Source of the DNA: Pocillopora verrucosa
Lineage: Eukaryota > Cnidaria > Anthozoa > Scleractinia > Pocilloporidae
NCBI RefSeq assembly: GCF_036669915.1
Contig: NC_089315.1
Location: 31,295,386 to 31,359,385, forward strand
Direction: 5' to 3'
Length of the DNA stretch: 64,000 nt
In this document: piece by piece, positions 1 through 11,640 of the stretch
Numbering within the stretch: the first letter of the stretch is position 1
Layout: each line of letters begins with the position of its first letter
Position numbers and translations under genes: made by a program
Notes under the pieces: model-generated
Database searches by the model: none
What the model was told of the DNA's origin: nothing
The model's input: the letters and a program-made list of their open reading frames with translations, nothing else

Positions 1-2702
1 TTGCAGTTAGGAACACGTAATTACTAATCGTGGTAAACTTAATAATTCCCACTGCTTATAGTCATGGAAACAAACCGAGACTTATTCATTGACTGTATTG
101 ACTCTGGTCCGAATAGCAATCCGAGAGAAATGATTTGAACGACACTTTCTAATGGCCATAAATAATTAAGTTAAATTGTCTTAAAAAGCCAAGATGATTT
201 ATCTGGCATAACCACAAAAAAGTGTTTTAATGTGAAATATATTTGCCAAGCAAGCAAATGTGCTCTAAACCAGATGTCAATTTTTACAATAAGGGTACTC
301 GTATATGGACAAAAAGCAAGAGTATTTTCTTGTCGCTATTCAGTCCAGAAACAAGCTTTAGACATTATTCAGAACGCGTGTGTCTTGAAATAATCAAAAC
401 ACCTTGAACAGTGTCCTATACATAAAGGTTGGACTTGGACGAAAATGATTTATTTCATCTAAGTCAGAGTACCATTACTTTTCTTTCAATTAGGTAATAG
501 TCAAGAAAACATTCCCTGAAATTTATTTAAGTCATGTAAAATGCACTTTGGGCTACACGCGCAAACAAGTCAAGTCAATATGTTGTTTGCCACACACATT
601 TTAAATTCTTTGTTTTGTAACAACAAACTGCTCTGTTCTTTTCATAAACGCGGTAGAAACCAGCTGGAGACTTATCAAAACTGATCTTTGTGTTTTTAGA
701 TGCCATGCTGGGAGGAAAACAAACTTAAATTCCACAGTTATATCGTGGCTTGTTGAGCGCTACTTCTGGAGAGTTCCCTTCATGTATACACCGCAATCGC
801 ACTGCACCACCTGAGTAAAAATTACACAAACATATCTCTGTTGATAAAAATCGTCATTTGCTGATCAATAAATCAAGGAGGAATATTTCTGAAATTTTAG
901 CAAGCGGCAAAACGCAATTAACAGGTGAATTCTTTCACCAACAACTATTTTATCGAACAATAGAAAAAGTTGGAGGAGTATCCAGTTATCTACATTCCCA
1001 TGTCAAAATTACAGACTTTTTACCTGCTTAATTTGCAAGACAAGTCAGCGGGCAAATTTGAAAATATCAAAAGAATGTGATTTCCCTCCATGTTTTCGAA
1101 AAAACGCCTTATACATGTCTTTCAATGCTGAGAAGTGTCTAATTTCATGTAGTTTTTCCGACCATGTCTTCTTCTGAATAAATTTCGTGATCGTGTAAGC
1201 GGAAGGTATATATACAGGCTAACAATTTTTTTGCGTGTGTGATTTTACTTCAATTTTACCCTGATATAAATGTATTTTAACAATAGTTATTGTGGGGCTA
1301 ATCAATTCATTATTTTTTGGGTGCCAAAGGTTTTATCAAACCATAAAAACTATTTGGCCTCAGGACGAAAGGAGAGGTTTAATTTGTTTGAAGTTGATCT
1401 AACATCAAAACGATACAAGTTTCCCAAACATCGCAAACTACGAAATAGAACCCATAAACCAGACATTGCTGGAGACAATTATTGAAAAGAGATGAGGATG
1501 ATTTTATTGTAAACAAGGAACACGTTTTCGAACTGCTAGAAATGAAATTATGGACTAAACCGCATTCATTTGTCAGCAAAGAAATATAAACATTAATCCC
1601 ATGTTTAGTAGATTTGTGAGACAAAACAACTGCTTTTGACGCCTTGCTCTGTATGCATTTGGAAACTTATCGACCATCAACATTTAGATCTTAAATTTCT
1701 AAATTAGGTGGTACTCTGTCGGATATTACAATTTTATCTTGAACAGTTTTACATAACTCTTCAAAGTACCTCCAAGACAAATACTGTATCTGAAGAGTTC
1801 TGACGTGTAAGTTCGATCGCGCTTAGTGCGGGATATTGCTTGCTCATGCCATTTGGCGCGTTAGGTGGAATAAAGGTAAACATCATCTCTTTATCTGTCG
1901 TATATATAAATTTTCTTCCTATTTATAAACCCGAAAAATAACAACAACCTTTGCTCTACACCTGCTTTAAATCTACCATAAGTTGTTTCGTGCAGATTGT
2001 CAACGGAAAACTTGGCAAAAACAGATAACTTTTGGTATTTATCACATCGACTGGTGGTTACAGGGTCAAAACGATTACTTTATTGTCGTTAGTCTGTTAG
2101 CGAGGAAAGAAAAGATGCCATCTGTCTCTAGCGACTTATATTTTATAGAAAGCATTACTTATTGGCCAAAGCTTGTGTCTTAGTGTCAATGTAATGTTCA
2201 GCCAATCAGCTTTCTGCTTGTAAAACGCGGTCACTATTAGACTGCGGACCGGGTGGTCGATCCTGGCAATGGAGGCGGTGCTTGCAATTACCTTAATCAC
2301 CTTGTCTACAAAAGAACTTAACAGTCAAGAATAACATGAAAGAAACGCGGTGAAATCAAGACCTAAAATTACCAAAAAACTGATTTTATCTATCGGTATA
2401 GGTATTTTATTGGAGCTAAGCAATTTCGTGGCTTGTAAAACGCTCTCCTTTGAAAATTTCCTTGGATTTCGTGTCGCGTTCGGCTCAATTTAGCTGGTTA
2501 GTTTTTGGCTTTGTTTAGCCGAGACAGAACAATTTGCAGTGAGGTCAATATAAGCACTCATGAGGGTGGTGATAAATATATGTCAGCGACCTGAAACCAA
2601 TCGGAAGCTATTGTTTGGCACGGTATTTGTTTGACTAACTAAAAGTATAATAATTCATAATCTGCAGTGGGCCGTAGAAAGCATACACGGCAGTGGTAAT
2701 TC
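1..2702. other. Gene-free upstream flank of foxQ2
   Basis: AT-rich sequence with only short unsupported open frames (the longest are about 60-80 codons with no family resemblance). I see no exon-like stretch, RNA gene or clear transposon. The part next to the forkhead gene contains an AT-rich run near 2572-2582 that could serve as a TATA-like element, but this is weak. It presumably includes the foxQ2 promoter. Confidence 0.5.
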
Positions 2703-3797
2703 ATGAGAATACACACAGGAGACATGAGCGAATTTTTAAGTGATATGGTGGTTGACCTTACAAACTTCGGACAACTTTCGACTGCCGAGAGCCACAGTGA
2801 AATGGCGTTACTGCCTGAAAACAAAGAAATCGAAGACACAGAGAATGAACATGTTATTTCAGAGAGTGATCATGGAGCACAGAACCCTGAAGAATGCGTC
2901 CAAAACTTTATAGAGGACTTAGACTCGGCTACGATGGACCGAAGCGAGTCGCCTGAAGAAGATGGCAGCCATAAAACTGACTGCAACGATCCAGACGTGA
3001 AGCCAACCCATTCTTACATTGCGCTGATAGCAATGGCGATATTAAGCTGCCCTAACAAGAAGATGATACTGGGAGATATCTACCAGTACATTTCAGATAA
3101 CTTTCCGTATTACCGAAATAAGGACAAGAGTTGGAGGAACAGTATCAGACACAACCTGTCTCTAAATGAGTGTTTTATCAAAGCGGGTCGCAGCGAAAAC
3201 GGCAAAGGAAACTACTGGGCTATTCACCCGGCCAACCTTGAAGACTTTGCCAATGGTGATTTCAGGCGTAGAAGAGCCAGACGGCGGGTGAGGAGAAGCA
3301 ACCCTTTAAAATATGGAAGCAGTTCCTGTCCCTCGGCGTATTTCCGGGGACTGAGTCCTCTTTCAGCATCTTCTTCTTTCTTTCCTTTTCGCACTGACGA
3401 CTGTCGCGGATACCCAAACCTAACATACATCCGTCCTACCAAGAAAAGCTTCGCCATTGAAAGCATCATGGGTTCTTACGATTCCCCTTACCTCTACAGT
3501 CCACTATCTGTTAGGTCGTACCCTTCTCTGAATCTGGTTGGGAGTCGAGAATTTCGTGGCACCTCACCACCCCACTCGCTTCTTTTCCATACCTCACCGA
3601 AGCTCGTCTCTTGCGTATCAAAATTGGGAACAACTGCTATTCCTGGGTGTGCTGCAACCTCACTAGAGTCGTCAGCGTTTTCAGCTTACCTCGGATCAAA
3701 AACTGTTGTCACACAGGGCCAAAAAGGCTCTGCACCAGAAAGCTGGCAAGAAACTCTATCTAAATTACAAGATCAACTGAGAAAAGTAACACCCTAA
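2703..3797 (+). CDS. foxQ2: FoxQ2-type forkhead transcription factor
   Basis: Single-exon 364-residue nuclear transcription factor. The forkhead DNA-binding domain lies at about residues 100-195. It shows the family core KPTHSYIALIAMAIL, the recognition-helix stretch WRNSIRHNLSLNECF, and GKGNYWAIHPANLEDF followed by an arginine-rich wing. The KAGRS..GKG and HPAN..DF wording is typical of FoxQ2 rather than FoxA, B, C or D. An engrailed-homology-1 type motif (FAIESIM, residues 250-256) lies C-terminal to the domain; in Fox proteins this recruits Groucho/TLE co-repressors, so repression is likely. The N-terminal 95 residues are acidic and low complexity. The start could be Met1 (2703) or Met8 (2724). 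In cnidarians FoxQ2 proteins pattern the aboral/apical pole and sensory cells (family knowledge). Intronless structure is common for this class. The family call is strong; the exact paralogue is not certain. Confidence 0.9.
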   Translation: MRIHTGDMSEFLSDMVVDLTNFGQLSTAESHSEMALLPENKEIEDTENEHVISESDHGAQNPEECVQNFIEDLDSATMDRSESPEEDGSHKTDCNDPDVKPTHSYIALIAMAILSCPNKKMILGDIYQYISDNFPYYRNKDKSWRNSIRHNLSLNECFIKAGRSENGKGNYWAIHPANLEDFANGDFRRRRARRRVRRSNPLKYGSSSCPSAYFRGLSPLSASSSFFPFRTDDCRGYPNLTYIRPTKKSFAIESIMGSYDSPYLYSPLSVRSYPSLNLVGSREFRGTSPPHSLLFHTSPKLVSCVSKLGTTAIPGCAATSLESSAFSAYLGSKTVVTQGQKGSAPESWQETLSKLQDQLRKVTP

Positions 3798-6700
3798 ACC
3801 AAAAGTGGCTTCGTAAAAACTTACAAATGCCGAGGTAATGTGGGAATTAAAACTCGGGCTGCCTAAGGAAAGAAACTTTGCTGTTTCTCAGTAAAACAGA
3901 AACATACCTGCCAAGGGTCATTTTAACGAGAAGCTCAAATGAAATATATCACAAACAGACTCGTGAATGAACAAGTTTCTCGTTCAGTTGTGCATGAATT
4001 AGACGAGAACTGATCGGCATGAGGGGAAAGCTGTTTTTTAACCATTAGAAGGAACCTGCGTTAATATTTCTTTGAAACGAAACCATAACATAACTCAGTT
4101 ACCAAAAATGATGTTTTTAATTCCATAAACAAAGAATGTTTCATAACGTTCAGTTTGGAAAAGATGACCTAAGGTTTAAAAGAGATTATAGAACCAAAAT
4201 ACCAAATTGCATTTGATATGATGCGTCGACATTTCCACTCAATTAGCCAACGGATAAGTCAATTTTTAACACTTGGCGAAATGGTTAAGTAGATGAAACA
4301 CTGAATTAGAAATATAGAGTAAGTCGTCTTATTTAATGGAATGTTATCGCAGTAAAGAAATCTCAATAAAATGTTGAGTAGAAAGAGAGCTTTCTAATGA
4401 GTGAATTCACCTTATAGAAAATCTTTTGTAAAACTTGGTTAGCTTCTTTTTTCCGACGCACTTTCAAAAACGCGTTCAGTAGCACGATATTGCTAGAAAG
4501 AGGAAAGCAAAAAAGGGCAGCTTGTGAACGTGGCATCAACTCTTAAACCCATTCATAGTTGACATGGTTACTTAGTGTATCTCAACAAATTCATATTAGT
4601 CTTACATATTGGCGAATTCAACCATCGGCTCCACCAACTGACAAAACAAGATAACTAAATCGACATCTAAGAAAAATTAGTCTTCCGAAGGAGTTTGTTT
4701 CTTTCCTTACGTATCCCTAGCATATTTATTTTTTTTACAAGAGGCTTAGCTGTCCGAAAGAACTGCAGTCACTTAGAACGAGTACATATATTTTGGCTTC
4801 AACTCGATATACGATCAGCCAAGGCAGTTAGTGCATTATATTATAAAAAATTATTTTCGGAGCCGGGGTGATGGATACTCAACTCCGCTCATGCCCGAAG
4901 GCTATTTTTCAAAGCAATTTACTTACATTTGCTGTTTAATATGATTGCGCCGTGCAATAAGCTATCTATGAAATCGGTATAAAAGGTATGAATGATGTAC
5001 CGAAATAAAAACATCACACAAAATTTTCCAAATAGACTTGCTTTGTGGGGGAGTAACTAATTTACATAAATAATGATGCTTCTTGACTGCTACAGCAACA
5101 GCAATCGTTGAGCGGTAGATGACAAAAGCGTTTACCTCAACCAATGTGCGTCAGTAACATGGATATTCTTTAAAGCTATCTGGTTCCTTTAGAGAAAAAA
5201 GCCGCTCTCGGAAGATTTTCTTTCAAGTCATGAATTTTTTATGCGCAAACTTTTCAATTTGGGAATTTTAACGTGCTCAATGTAGGTTATAATATAATGT
5301 TTTGCTTTATTTAATTTATCATTTTTGTAAATAATGAAAGGAAGTGAAAGGTCGGTGACTGTCCTCTGTGTGCGGTTGGATATGATATATGACTTTATAG
5401 TGTTCTGCCGTCTTGTTAGTTTGACCGCGTGAAGACAAATTTAACGAAATTGATTTTGCGTGTTTCGGCAGGATTTGTTACAAAAATGAAACAGAAAAAA
5501 AGATCTGTCAACCGAAAATGAGAACAAAAATATCTCGGCCGATATGAAAAAAACGAGTAATTATACCCGTCTTGGCTGGACTCTTATGCTACATGAGACT
5601 AAGAAACAATTCCGCAGTTTGCAAATCCTCAACATTGTCTTTTGTTCTCGTTTTGAACATTCATTTTATGTTAAAAGTATGGAGAATCTTTGCTAGGTGA
5701 GTTGATGCAGTTTGCGCCGTTGATGTTTATGGCAGTCCTAATTAAAGGAAAATTGATTTGTACTTCGCTTTAATTGTTATTTTTTACCATGTAAAAGATG
5801 TCACAACAGCAAGGGGAGTTTGAATAAAGTGGCGACAGAAAGTGGTTGGTATAAGAAAAAAAAGATTTTATTAAATGAAAGAGGAAACATGCCGCAGAAC
5901 AAAATTGTATTCATTATGATCTGACAGCACTTAGTCTCAAATTTGATTATATTCCCCATTGCAGTAAAGCTCTTTTCATTGAGCTTTGAAGAAACCGCAC
6001 AGATCCCTTCGTTGTGATAAACTCTATTTTCAATGAGTGCTCCTTTCTACCTCAGCAATTTTAATAATCGTTAGAGAGTAAGGTTACTGCTATTCATAGT
6101 TTTTGTTGACTACCGGAGCCATGTAAATTGCTCTGACAAGTTAGTTTTACATGTGTGTTGAGTCTGTCTGTAATGTAAGAGTTTTGGGCAGACTGCTAGA
6201 TTAATAATTTAGCCTGTTGGCGTCAAAGACTATCAGAGTGATGCACCAAATGATGTAAGAGATGATGATATGGCTACGTGACAATATCAAACGTTTCAAA
6301 CCTAGCAATGACAATTATGTTTCTTTAAGCCACGTTTGTTATATTATCTGACAAACTCAAACATCTTTCTTTGGATATTTATACAACTGAACTGTCTTCA
6401 AATTGCGAATGTGTTCGGTGGAATCAGTGGCACGCGTTTCTTTTTCTGATATCAATCTGACTGGGGAAGAGAACTTCATTTAAACTCTGCGCGACTTTTC
6501 GTCCCAGTTTTCCAGACCCAAAGTCGCCTTCAGAGTAAAGAATATATGTCATTGCCACGGCTGTAAACGATTATTTAAAAACTGTGAAAATGTGAACTTA
6601 TAAGAGTATGACAAAAATATTGAATTTAATTCGAAAAAAATTGGTGTATTTGAGATCAAGAACGAAATCACCAGTGAACAATGCAAACTGTTCACCAAGA

Positions 6701-7153
6701 TGGCCGAATAAAGAGCTCAACGTGCACTGACAATTTCCACTGAATCAGTCCACATTTTATGGGGACTAGTGAAGGATAGTGATTACAGTTTGCAAAAGAA
6801 TGCACGAGGAACTATTCGTCCTAAAAGTAACTGTTATTGACATTTTCACAATTCTATCAGATTTTACAATTCTCTAAAGGAAGTTTTTTCGGAGTCTCGA
6901 ACTTTGGTGAAGGCGGGTAGAGGAATCTAGAGCCAACACATTGAGTGCGCTGCTCGTGGTAAGTAAGGAGTGAGCAACTGAGACAAAAAGCTTGGCTATC
7001 TTAGCTTCAGTTTGAATCATATTCCACGCATGGTAACTATTCTTTTAAGGAACTAGTGACCGAAAGGCGGTTTCGAGTTTTTACTTTGGAAAATTTGTAT
7101 TATCTAGCTCTTCCCTCCTCATAATGAGAAATCTTCGGACTCAGTGGAGGAGA
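3798..7153. other. Gene-free region downstream of foxQ2
   Basis: No open frame with family resemblance, no RNA gene and no repeat unit recognised. Candidate polyadenylation signals for foxQ2 are ATTAAA at 3846-3851 (very close to the stop) and AATAAA at 4365-4370. The rest is AT-rich unique-looking sequence. Confidence 0.45.
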
Positions 7154-7291
7154 CATATTCTCCCTCTGAAGATTTAGATATATGAAAATTCACATATTTG
7201 CACTGCGGTGGAAAGATGAAATTAGAAGATCCTCGCAGCTAAGAACACTACTGAAACTAGTAGTTGTAAGTAGGACCTGAAAAAAATTTCA

Positions 7292-7363
7292 GGCCCGTAC
7301 GGGATTTGAACCCATGACCTCTGCGATACCGGTGCAGCGCTCTACCAATTGAGCTAACAAGCC
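7292..7363 (-). repeat. tRNA-like head of SINE, copy 1
   Basis: Seventy-two bases that fold as a tRNA on the minus strand, with a paired acceptor stem (some G-U pairs), an A box TAGCTCAATTGG and a B box GGTTCAAATCC, both intact. The anticodon loop reads CCGGTAT with an imperfect anticodon stem and no U33. The apparent GGT (Thr-type) anticodon is therefore unlikely to be functional. This is the pol III promoter of a SINE, not a working tRNA gene. Confidence 0.75.
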
Positions 7364-7529
7364 AGCTGGTCAATGAATTGGGTACAAATAAACATCCGAG
7401 TGAATGAAGATTTAGATATATGAAAATTCACATATTTGCACTGCGGTGGAAAGATGAAATTAGAAGATCCTCGCAGCTAAGAACACTACTGAAACTAGTA
7501 GTTGTAAGTAGGACCTGAAAAAAATTTCA

Positions 7530-7601
7530 GGCCCGTACGGGATTTGAACTCATGACCTCTGCGATACCGGTGCAGCGCTCTACCAATTGATCTAACAAGC
7601 C
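7530..7601 (-). repeat. tRNA-like head of SINE, copy 2
   Basis: Same 72-base tRNA-like sequence as the copy at 7292. It has point changes in the T-arm side (one base in the B box region) and in the A box (GATCTAAC on the plus strand against GAGCTAAC), so its internal promoter is weaker. Confidence 0.72.
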
Positions 7602-7680
7602 AACTGGGAGCTGGAAGATCCTCGCAGCTAAGAACACAACTGAAACTAATAGTTGTAAGTAGGACCTGAAAAAAATTTCA

Positions 7681-7707
7681 GGCCCGTACGGGATTTGAAC
7701 CCATGAC
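7681..7707 (-). repeat. Truncated tRNA-like head of SINE, copy 3
   Basis: Only the acceptor/T-arm end of the tRNA-like region remains. The copy breaks off at the point where orientation flips into the inverted copy, so this is the centre of the palindromic arrangement. Confidence 0.65.
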
Positions 7708-7881
7708 ATGAAAAAAATTTCAGGTCCTACTTACAACTACTAGTTTCAGTAGTGTTCTGAGCTGCGAGGATCTTCTAATTTCATCTTTCCACCGCAGTGC
7801 AAATATGTGAATTTTCATATATCTAAATCTTCATTCACTCGGATGTTTATTTGTACCCAATTCATTGACCAGCTCCCAGTT

Positions 7882-7953
7882 GGCTTGTTAGCTCAATTGG
7901 TAGAGCGCTGCACCGGTATCGCAGAGGTCATGGGTTCAAATCCCGTACGGGCC
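7882..7953 (+). repeat. tRNA-like head of SINE, inverted copy 4
   Basis: Complete 72-base tRNA-like region on the plus strand with intact A and B boxes, identical to the reverse complement of copy 1. It faces copies 1 and 2, so transcripts of the whole cluster could form a long hairpin. Confidence 0.75.
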
Positions 7954-8184
7954 TGAAATTTTTTTCAGGTCCTACTTACAACTACTAGTTTCAGTAGTGT
8001 TCTTAGCTGCGAGGATCTTCTAATTTCATATTCTCCCTCTGTTGTGCAAAATCTTAAACCAATTGACCTTACACCATTAGCCGCTCAAGAGCTTACCGTT
8101 AGATCGGCAATACAACTTAAGTTTCAATACACTTGAATATTTCGGGCAATCTGGGTCACTGTGGTCAAAAATAAAGATAAAGAA

Positions 8185-10374
8185 GAGGGTCTGAATGGGA
8201 TTTAGTGTTTAGTGTTATTTGCCCATATTTTTTAGTGTTTACTGTTAAATTGACTATTTTTTTAATGTTTACTGTTCTGGAAAAAATACTGTTTAGTGTT
8301 TGAAAGAAGACCCCAAAGTTTTTTTTAAGCATTTTCATATTTTATCTGCTCTTTTAAATTCTGCAAGAAAATCAAGAACATCACTCGCGAACAGTGAGCC
8401 AAAGCTGAAATGCTCTTGTCCTTAGAACTGATAATGCGCCTGACTAGACCCTCAGTACTAGATGTACTTAAGGGGATACGTTTGATAATCCACACAATAG
8501 TTCCTGAAGAGTGTCGCTTCTGGAAGTCCAACCAAATTAGTGTTTGCAAAAGACCAATTGTAATTGAAATTGGGCCCCAAGGCAAAGTACTGGCGTTAGA
8601 CTACGATTTCGACTCTCGATAGTCTCGTAGAACTGCGTTTACACCGACCAGTCGATGTAAATATTCGGAGGGAAGTACTCAGGGATGCGCAGGACCTATG
8701 CTTTACCAATGGCGTAGTCTTCGTTGCAGAGAGAGGCTCATCAGCAATCCGTTTCATTGAATTGAAAGGCGAAGTACTTTTCAAACCCGGACGCCTAAAA
8801 TCGCGAGCTGATTTGCTTTCGCAGCTTAGTCGTTTCAGATTGTCACTTGAGGGTACAGGTCCAGTTCTACAGAAGCGGTTGACGACACATCTGAGATCTT
8901 TAGCTGCACAAGTCGAGAATAAACAAATTGTCCAGATTAACCCACCTTTAAGTAAATCAACTTCCATCTGTGCGGCAAGTAAGGATATCTTCTTGTTTGC
9001 AGATGATGAGCAGAGAAGCATAATGCAGCTGGAGTTAGAGTACAATGGAGTGCCTATCATCGGTAGTAGGCTGAGACAGATAAACTATTCCAATGACGTG
9101 ACAAGTGTTGAATCTCTTTATGTTCTGCAGCAATCAGCATACTTGGCAGCAAATGGCGCAGCTGGAGGGTTATATGGTTGTAACCTCGATTCTGTCAATG
9201 TTGAGCGACTCTTGCGGAATTCTTCAGATTCTTGTAAGGAAATCAAGAGGCTGTATAGTTATGAGGGCAACATTGTTTTCACCGACAACAAAGATCAAAA
9301 GGTTACGACCTTTAATCCCTTAAGTGCAACAGTAGAGACCTTGTCGGGTACTGGCCATGAAGGAACCGTCGATGGAACTGAAGAAAGCTGCTCATTTACA
9401 CAAGTGCATGCAATCTTTTCCTTATAGAAAATTTTTTTTGTTTCTGATATAGCTGATGAAACAATCAAACTAGCTTTGGGGTTTACTGGCAAAGTGTCCT
9501 TTCTTCGCAACCTCGAATGTCTCTATGATAGTTTTGGAATTGGTGCACATACGATCGACGCGGTCCAATTATCTTTTCAAGATGCTGTGTGCAATGTTTC
9601 ATCTGTAAATGCTTATATTAAAAAACACAGTCGCTGAAGTAAGGCAGCACTATAAAATGAAAGAAACGGCAACAATAAGTCGCCCTGAAGGAACTGTTTC
9701 CAGCAAAACACAGGAGTCATTGGTGCTTCTCGAAAGAGGTATGGAACAGCTACGAGATAACGTTAAGAATGTAAACGAGGACTATCTTGGTGACATTGAC
9801 CTGCGTACGCTGTTAACAACTTAGGTGGAGAACCTTCATGCAGTCTCCCACTTCAAAAACGAGACTTTCACCTCTCTTCAGTATGCTCAAGACTTTGGAA
9901 CAATTTCAAAGGAATCTTTAGAGAGAACAACGAAGTGGGGTGCGAAGTACTTCATACTTGAGAAGTCTTATTATCCAGTGCCTAAATCCAGTGTGGAGTT
10001 ACAGGACGTAGATTTCATGAAACCTCCTCCAGCTGATAACGTTGACCCCAACATTGAGGCAGCCATGAAGAAATTGGTTGACAGGTATCGACCTGTCAAG
10101 GACGGTAAGAAGCTAAGTAAGTAACTCTTCGGAAGTCTTGAAATAATCCCGAATTGTTGGAAAATGGCCAAAAAAAACCTCTTTGATACAATAAACATAG
10201 GCCCAAAATAGATATTTCCCCTTTTAGGATGTAGTTTGTTTGTTTATGGGAAAAAAAATGTTAGTACGAATTTTTTAATGTTAGTGTTAAAATGGCTGAA
10301 AATTAACTGTTTAATGTTATACACTCAAAAAAATAAGTGTTTAGTGCTATCGAAGTACTCCCATTCAGACCCTC
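8185..10374 (+). mobile_element. TIR-bounded element carrying a decayed NHL/SAP gene
   Basis: The ends are perfect 16-bp inverted repeats: GAGGGTCTGAATGGGA at 8185-8200 and its complement at 10359-10374. They are flanked by the direct hexamer AAAGAA (8179-8184 and 10375-10380), read as a target duplication. Just inside both ends, in the same orientation, lie AT-rich stretches rich in GTTTAGTG/TTTACTGTT words (about 8201-8310 and 10240-10350). I see no transposase in its 2190 bp; its only coding content is the broken gene described separately. A 6-bp duplication is unusual for small TIR elements. Polintons duplicate 6 bp, but nothing else of a Polinton is present, so the superfamily is left open. 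Confidence 0.75.
8410..10124 (+). pseudogene. Broken NHL-repeat/SAP-domain gene inside the TIR element
   Basis: Coding remnants appear in sequence but in shifting frames. 8410-8622 is one frame. A second frame from about 8633 to 9427 has an NHL-like blade (FVAERGSSAIRFIELKGEV), a SAP-like helix pair (DLLSQLSRF...LQKRLTTHL) and further propeller-like blades ending in GTGHEGTVDGTEESCSFTQV. Remnants continue after 9427, then a third frame runs 9609-10124 and is interrupted by an in-frame TAG at 9822-9824. The C-terminal module (ENLHAVSHFKNETF, WGAKYF) resembles the end of uncharacterised coral proteins I know only as predicted proteins. With at least two frameshifts and two premature stops it is not expressed as one protein. 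The original function is unknown; SAP suggests nucleic-acid contact and NHL a beta-propeller. Confidence 0.6.
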
Positions 10375-10380
10375 AAAGAA

Positions 10381-11239
10381 AGTAACTCCTAACGCCTCTC
10401 AGTTGTCGCTGTTCACTGACACTGTTCAGTTGGCCAGGAGACTGTTAGGTGTACCGCTGTTTCTATGAGTGAACCAAACTGTAAACAAAATCGTTTCTGT
10501 TAAAAGGCAATTATCAAGGGAGTATTGCCTCATTGAAATGTTTAGCCTATTCCACGATATGCTTAGATGATAAACTGCAACCTGAAAATGATAAAGCGGC
10601 CGCATAAAATATTTAATTTATGCAATGAGCAGTGTTCACTTGCCTTTGTTGTTGCTGTAACAAAAAAGTCCATATCTTTGTTTTGCTACCTTTGATATAC
10701 CCTGGAAAGGGTCAACCGCTTGACTATATCTTCATAGCAACGCTGAAACAATTTTTTGCCGACTAGGCCAGAGTGTGTCTAAGTGGTAGTAAAGGATTTT
10801 TAAGGACAAATCAAGTTACAACACAATTAAGTAACATTATATTTAGCGTTCAGCTTTTTCACCTCAAGTACAAAAGTGCTAGAAAGAAAAGGGCTCTTCT
10901 ATAAATCAAATTTCCTGTTCATGTAAGGAGAGATAAAACTTAATCTATATATTATTTTTTAATTATATCTAGATACATTTCGATATAGGTATGCCGGACC
11001 AGGTGTCGATATTTTATCGTGTGCTGCTAAGTGAGTGAGTTAAAATAAAGATCTAAAAAACTGTAGAGATAGTGCTTCATTAGTTAGTTACAACATAACT
11101 TCTTTTTAAAAGACATGTATGGCGTTTCACGAGGACACGCACGCCGTGAACAAATTAAAAGCTCCATTACAATAGATTTTAGTAGATCTCGGTTGAAAAT
11201 AAGTGAGTAAAACTTCCTAATGGCTATTCGCAGGAGGAA
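10381..11239. other. Gene-free spacer
   Basis: AT-rich sequence between the TIR element and the LINE remnant. I see no open frame, repeat or RNA feature worth naming. Confidence 0.4.
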
Positions 11240-11640
11240 TTGACGGTTCTTTTTAATAGCATAGTTATGTCATTATTTTTGTGTGCAATTGAAGTTTGGG
11301 GAAGCACATTAGAATGTAAACACCTTAGCCGAATCGATAAGTTCTGTAAACGTGCCCACAAATATAGTTATTTATTGAATTTTACACCCATTAAAGATAT
11401 TCTTCGTGTCAGAGATAAATTGTTATGGGAACAGATCACGAAAGACTACGATCATTGTCTACGTGACCTACTTCCCATGCAGAGGGAAGGTCGCTCCGTT
11501 ATTGCGGCCATAACTACATTTTACCTCGTATTCGTACGGAACGTTTTAAGCGAACTTTTATTAACAGATGTCTTTTTAGTTTTATCCAGATTACAACTAG
11601 TTTTCTCTTAAGTGATGAATTTTTGTAAACCTTGCACGTT
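11240..11640 (+). mobile_element. 5'-truncated LINE: reverse-transcriptase C-terminus
   Basis: The translated stretch has the post-RT signature of coral-type non-LTR retrotransposons: LFNSIVMSLF, IEVWGS, LSRIDKFCKRAHKY, FTPIKDILRVRDKLLWEQI, then CLRDLLP. It follows the order of the thumb/C-terminal region of LINE ORF2. After about 11535 the family sequence (PRIRTERFKRTFINRCLF) continues only in a shifted frame, so the copy is dead. The upstream RT core and endonuclease are missing (5' truncation). An AATAAA follows at about 11670 in the presumed 3' tail. It is not a host gene. Confidence 0.8.

Larger units (their letters stand above)
7154..8041. mobile_element. Compound tRNA-derived SINE cluster with one TSD
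   Basis: The 15-base sequence catattctccctctg occurs at 7154-7168 and 8027-8041 and brackets 858 inserted bases. The insert has two near-identical head-to-tail copies of a roughly 235-bp unit (from about 7169 and 7404). A truncated third copy follows (about 7612-7707), then an inverted copy (about 7708-8026) carrying a complete tRNA-like head. Each unit joins a tRNA-like region to a shared body. One outer duplication around several copies suggests that a pre-rearranged array inserted once, or that copies rearranged after insertion. The length of the duplication fits target-primed LINE-type integration. Confidence 0.8.

Noticed and set aside
7292..7953. Functional threonine tRNA genes
   Set aside because: The tRNA fold and A/B boxes are good, but the anticodon loop lacks U33, the anticodon stem is imperfect, and the sequence is embedded in a repeated body with a target duplication, so it is a SINE head.
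8185..10374. LTR retrotransposon (direct subterminal repeats at both ends)
   Set aside because: The direct AT-rich stretches are short and imperfect, lie inside perfect inverted termini, and there is no gag, pol or primer-binding site.
11240..11611. Host gene of 123 codons
   Set aside because: Sequence order matches the C-terminus of LINE reverse transcriptases, with a frameshift; transposon debris.
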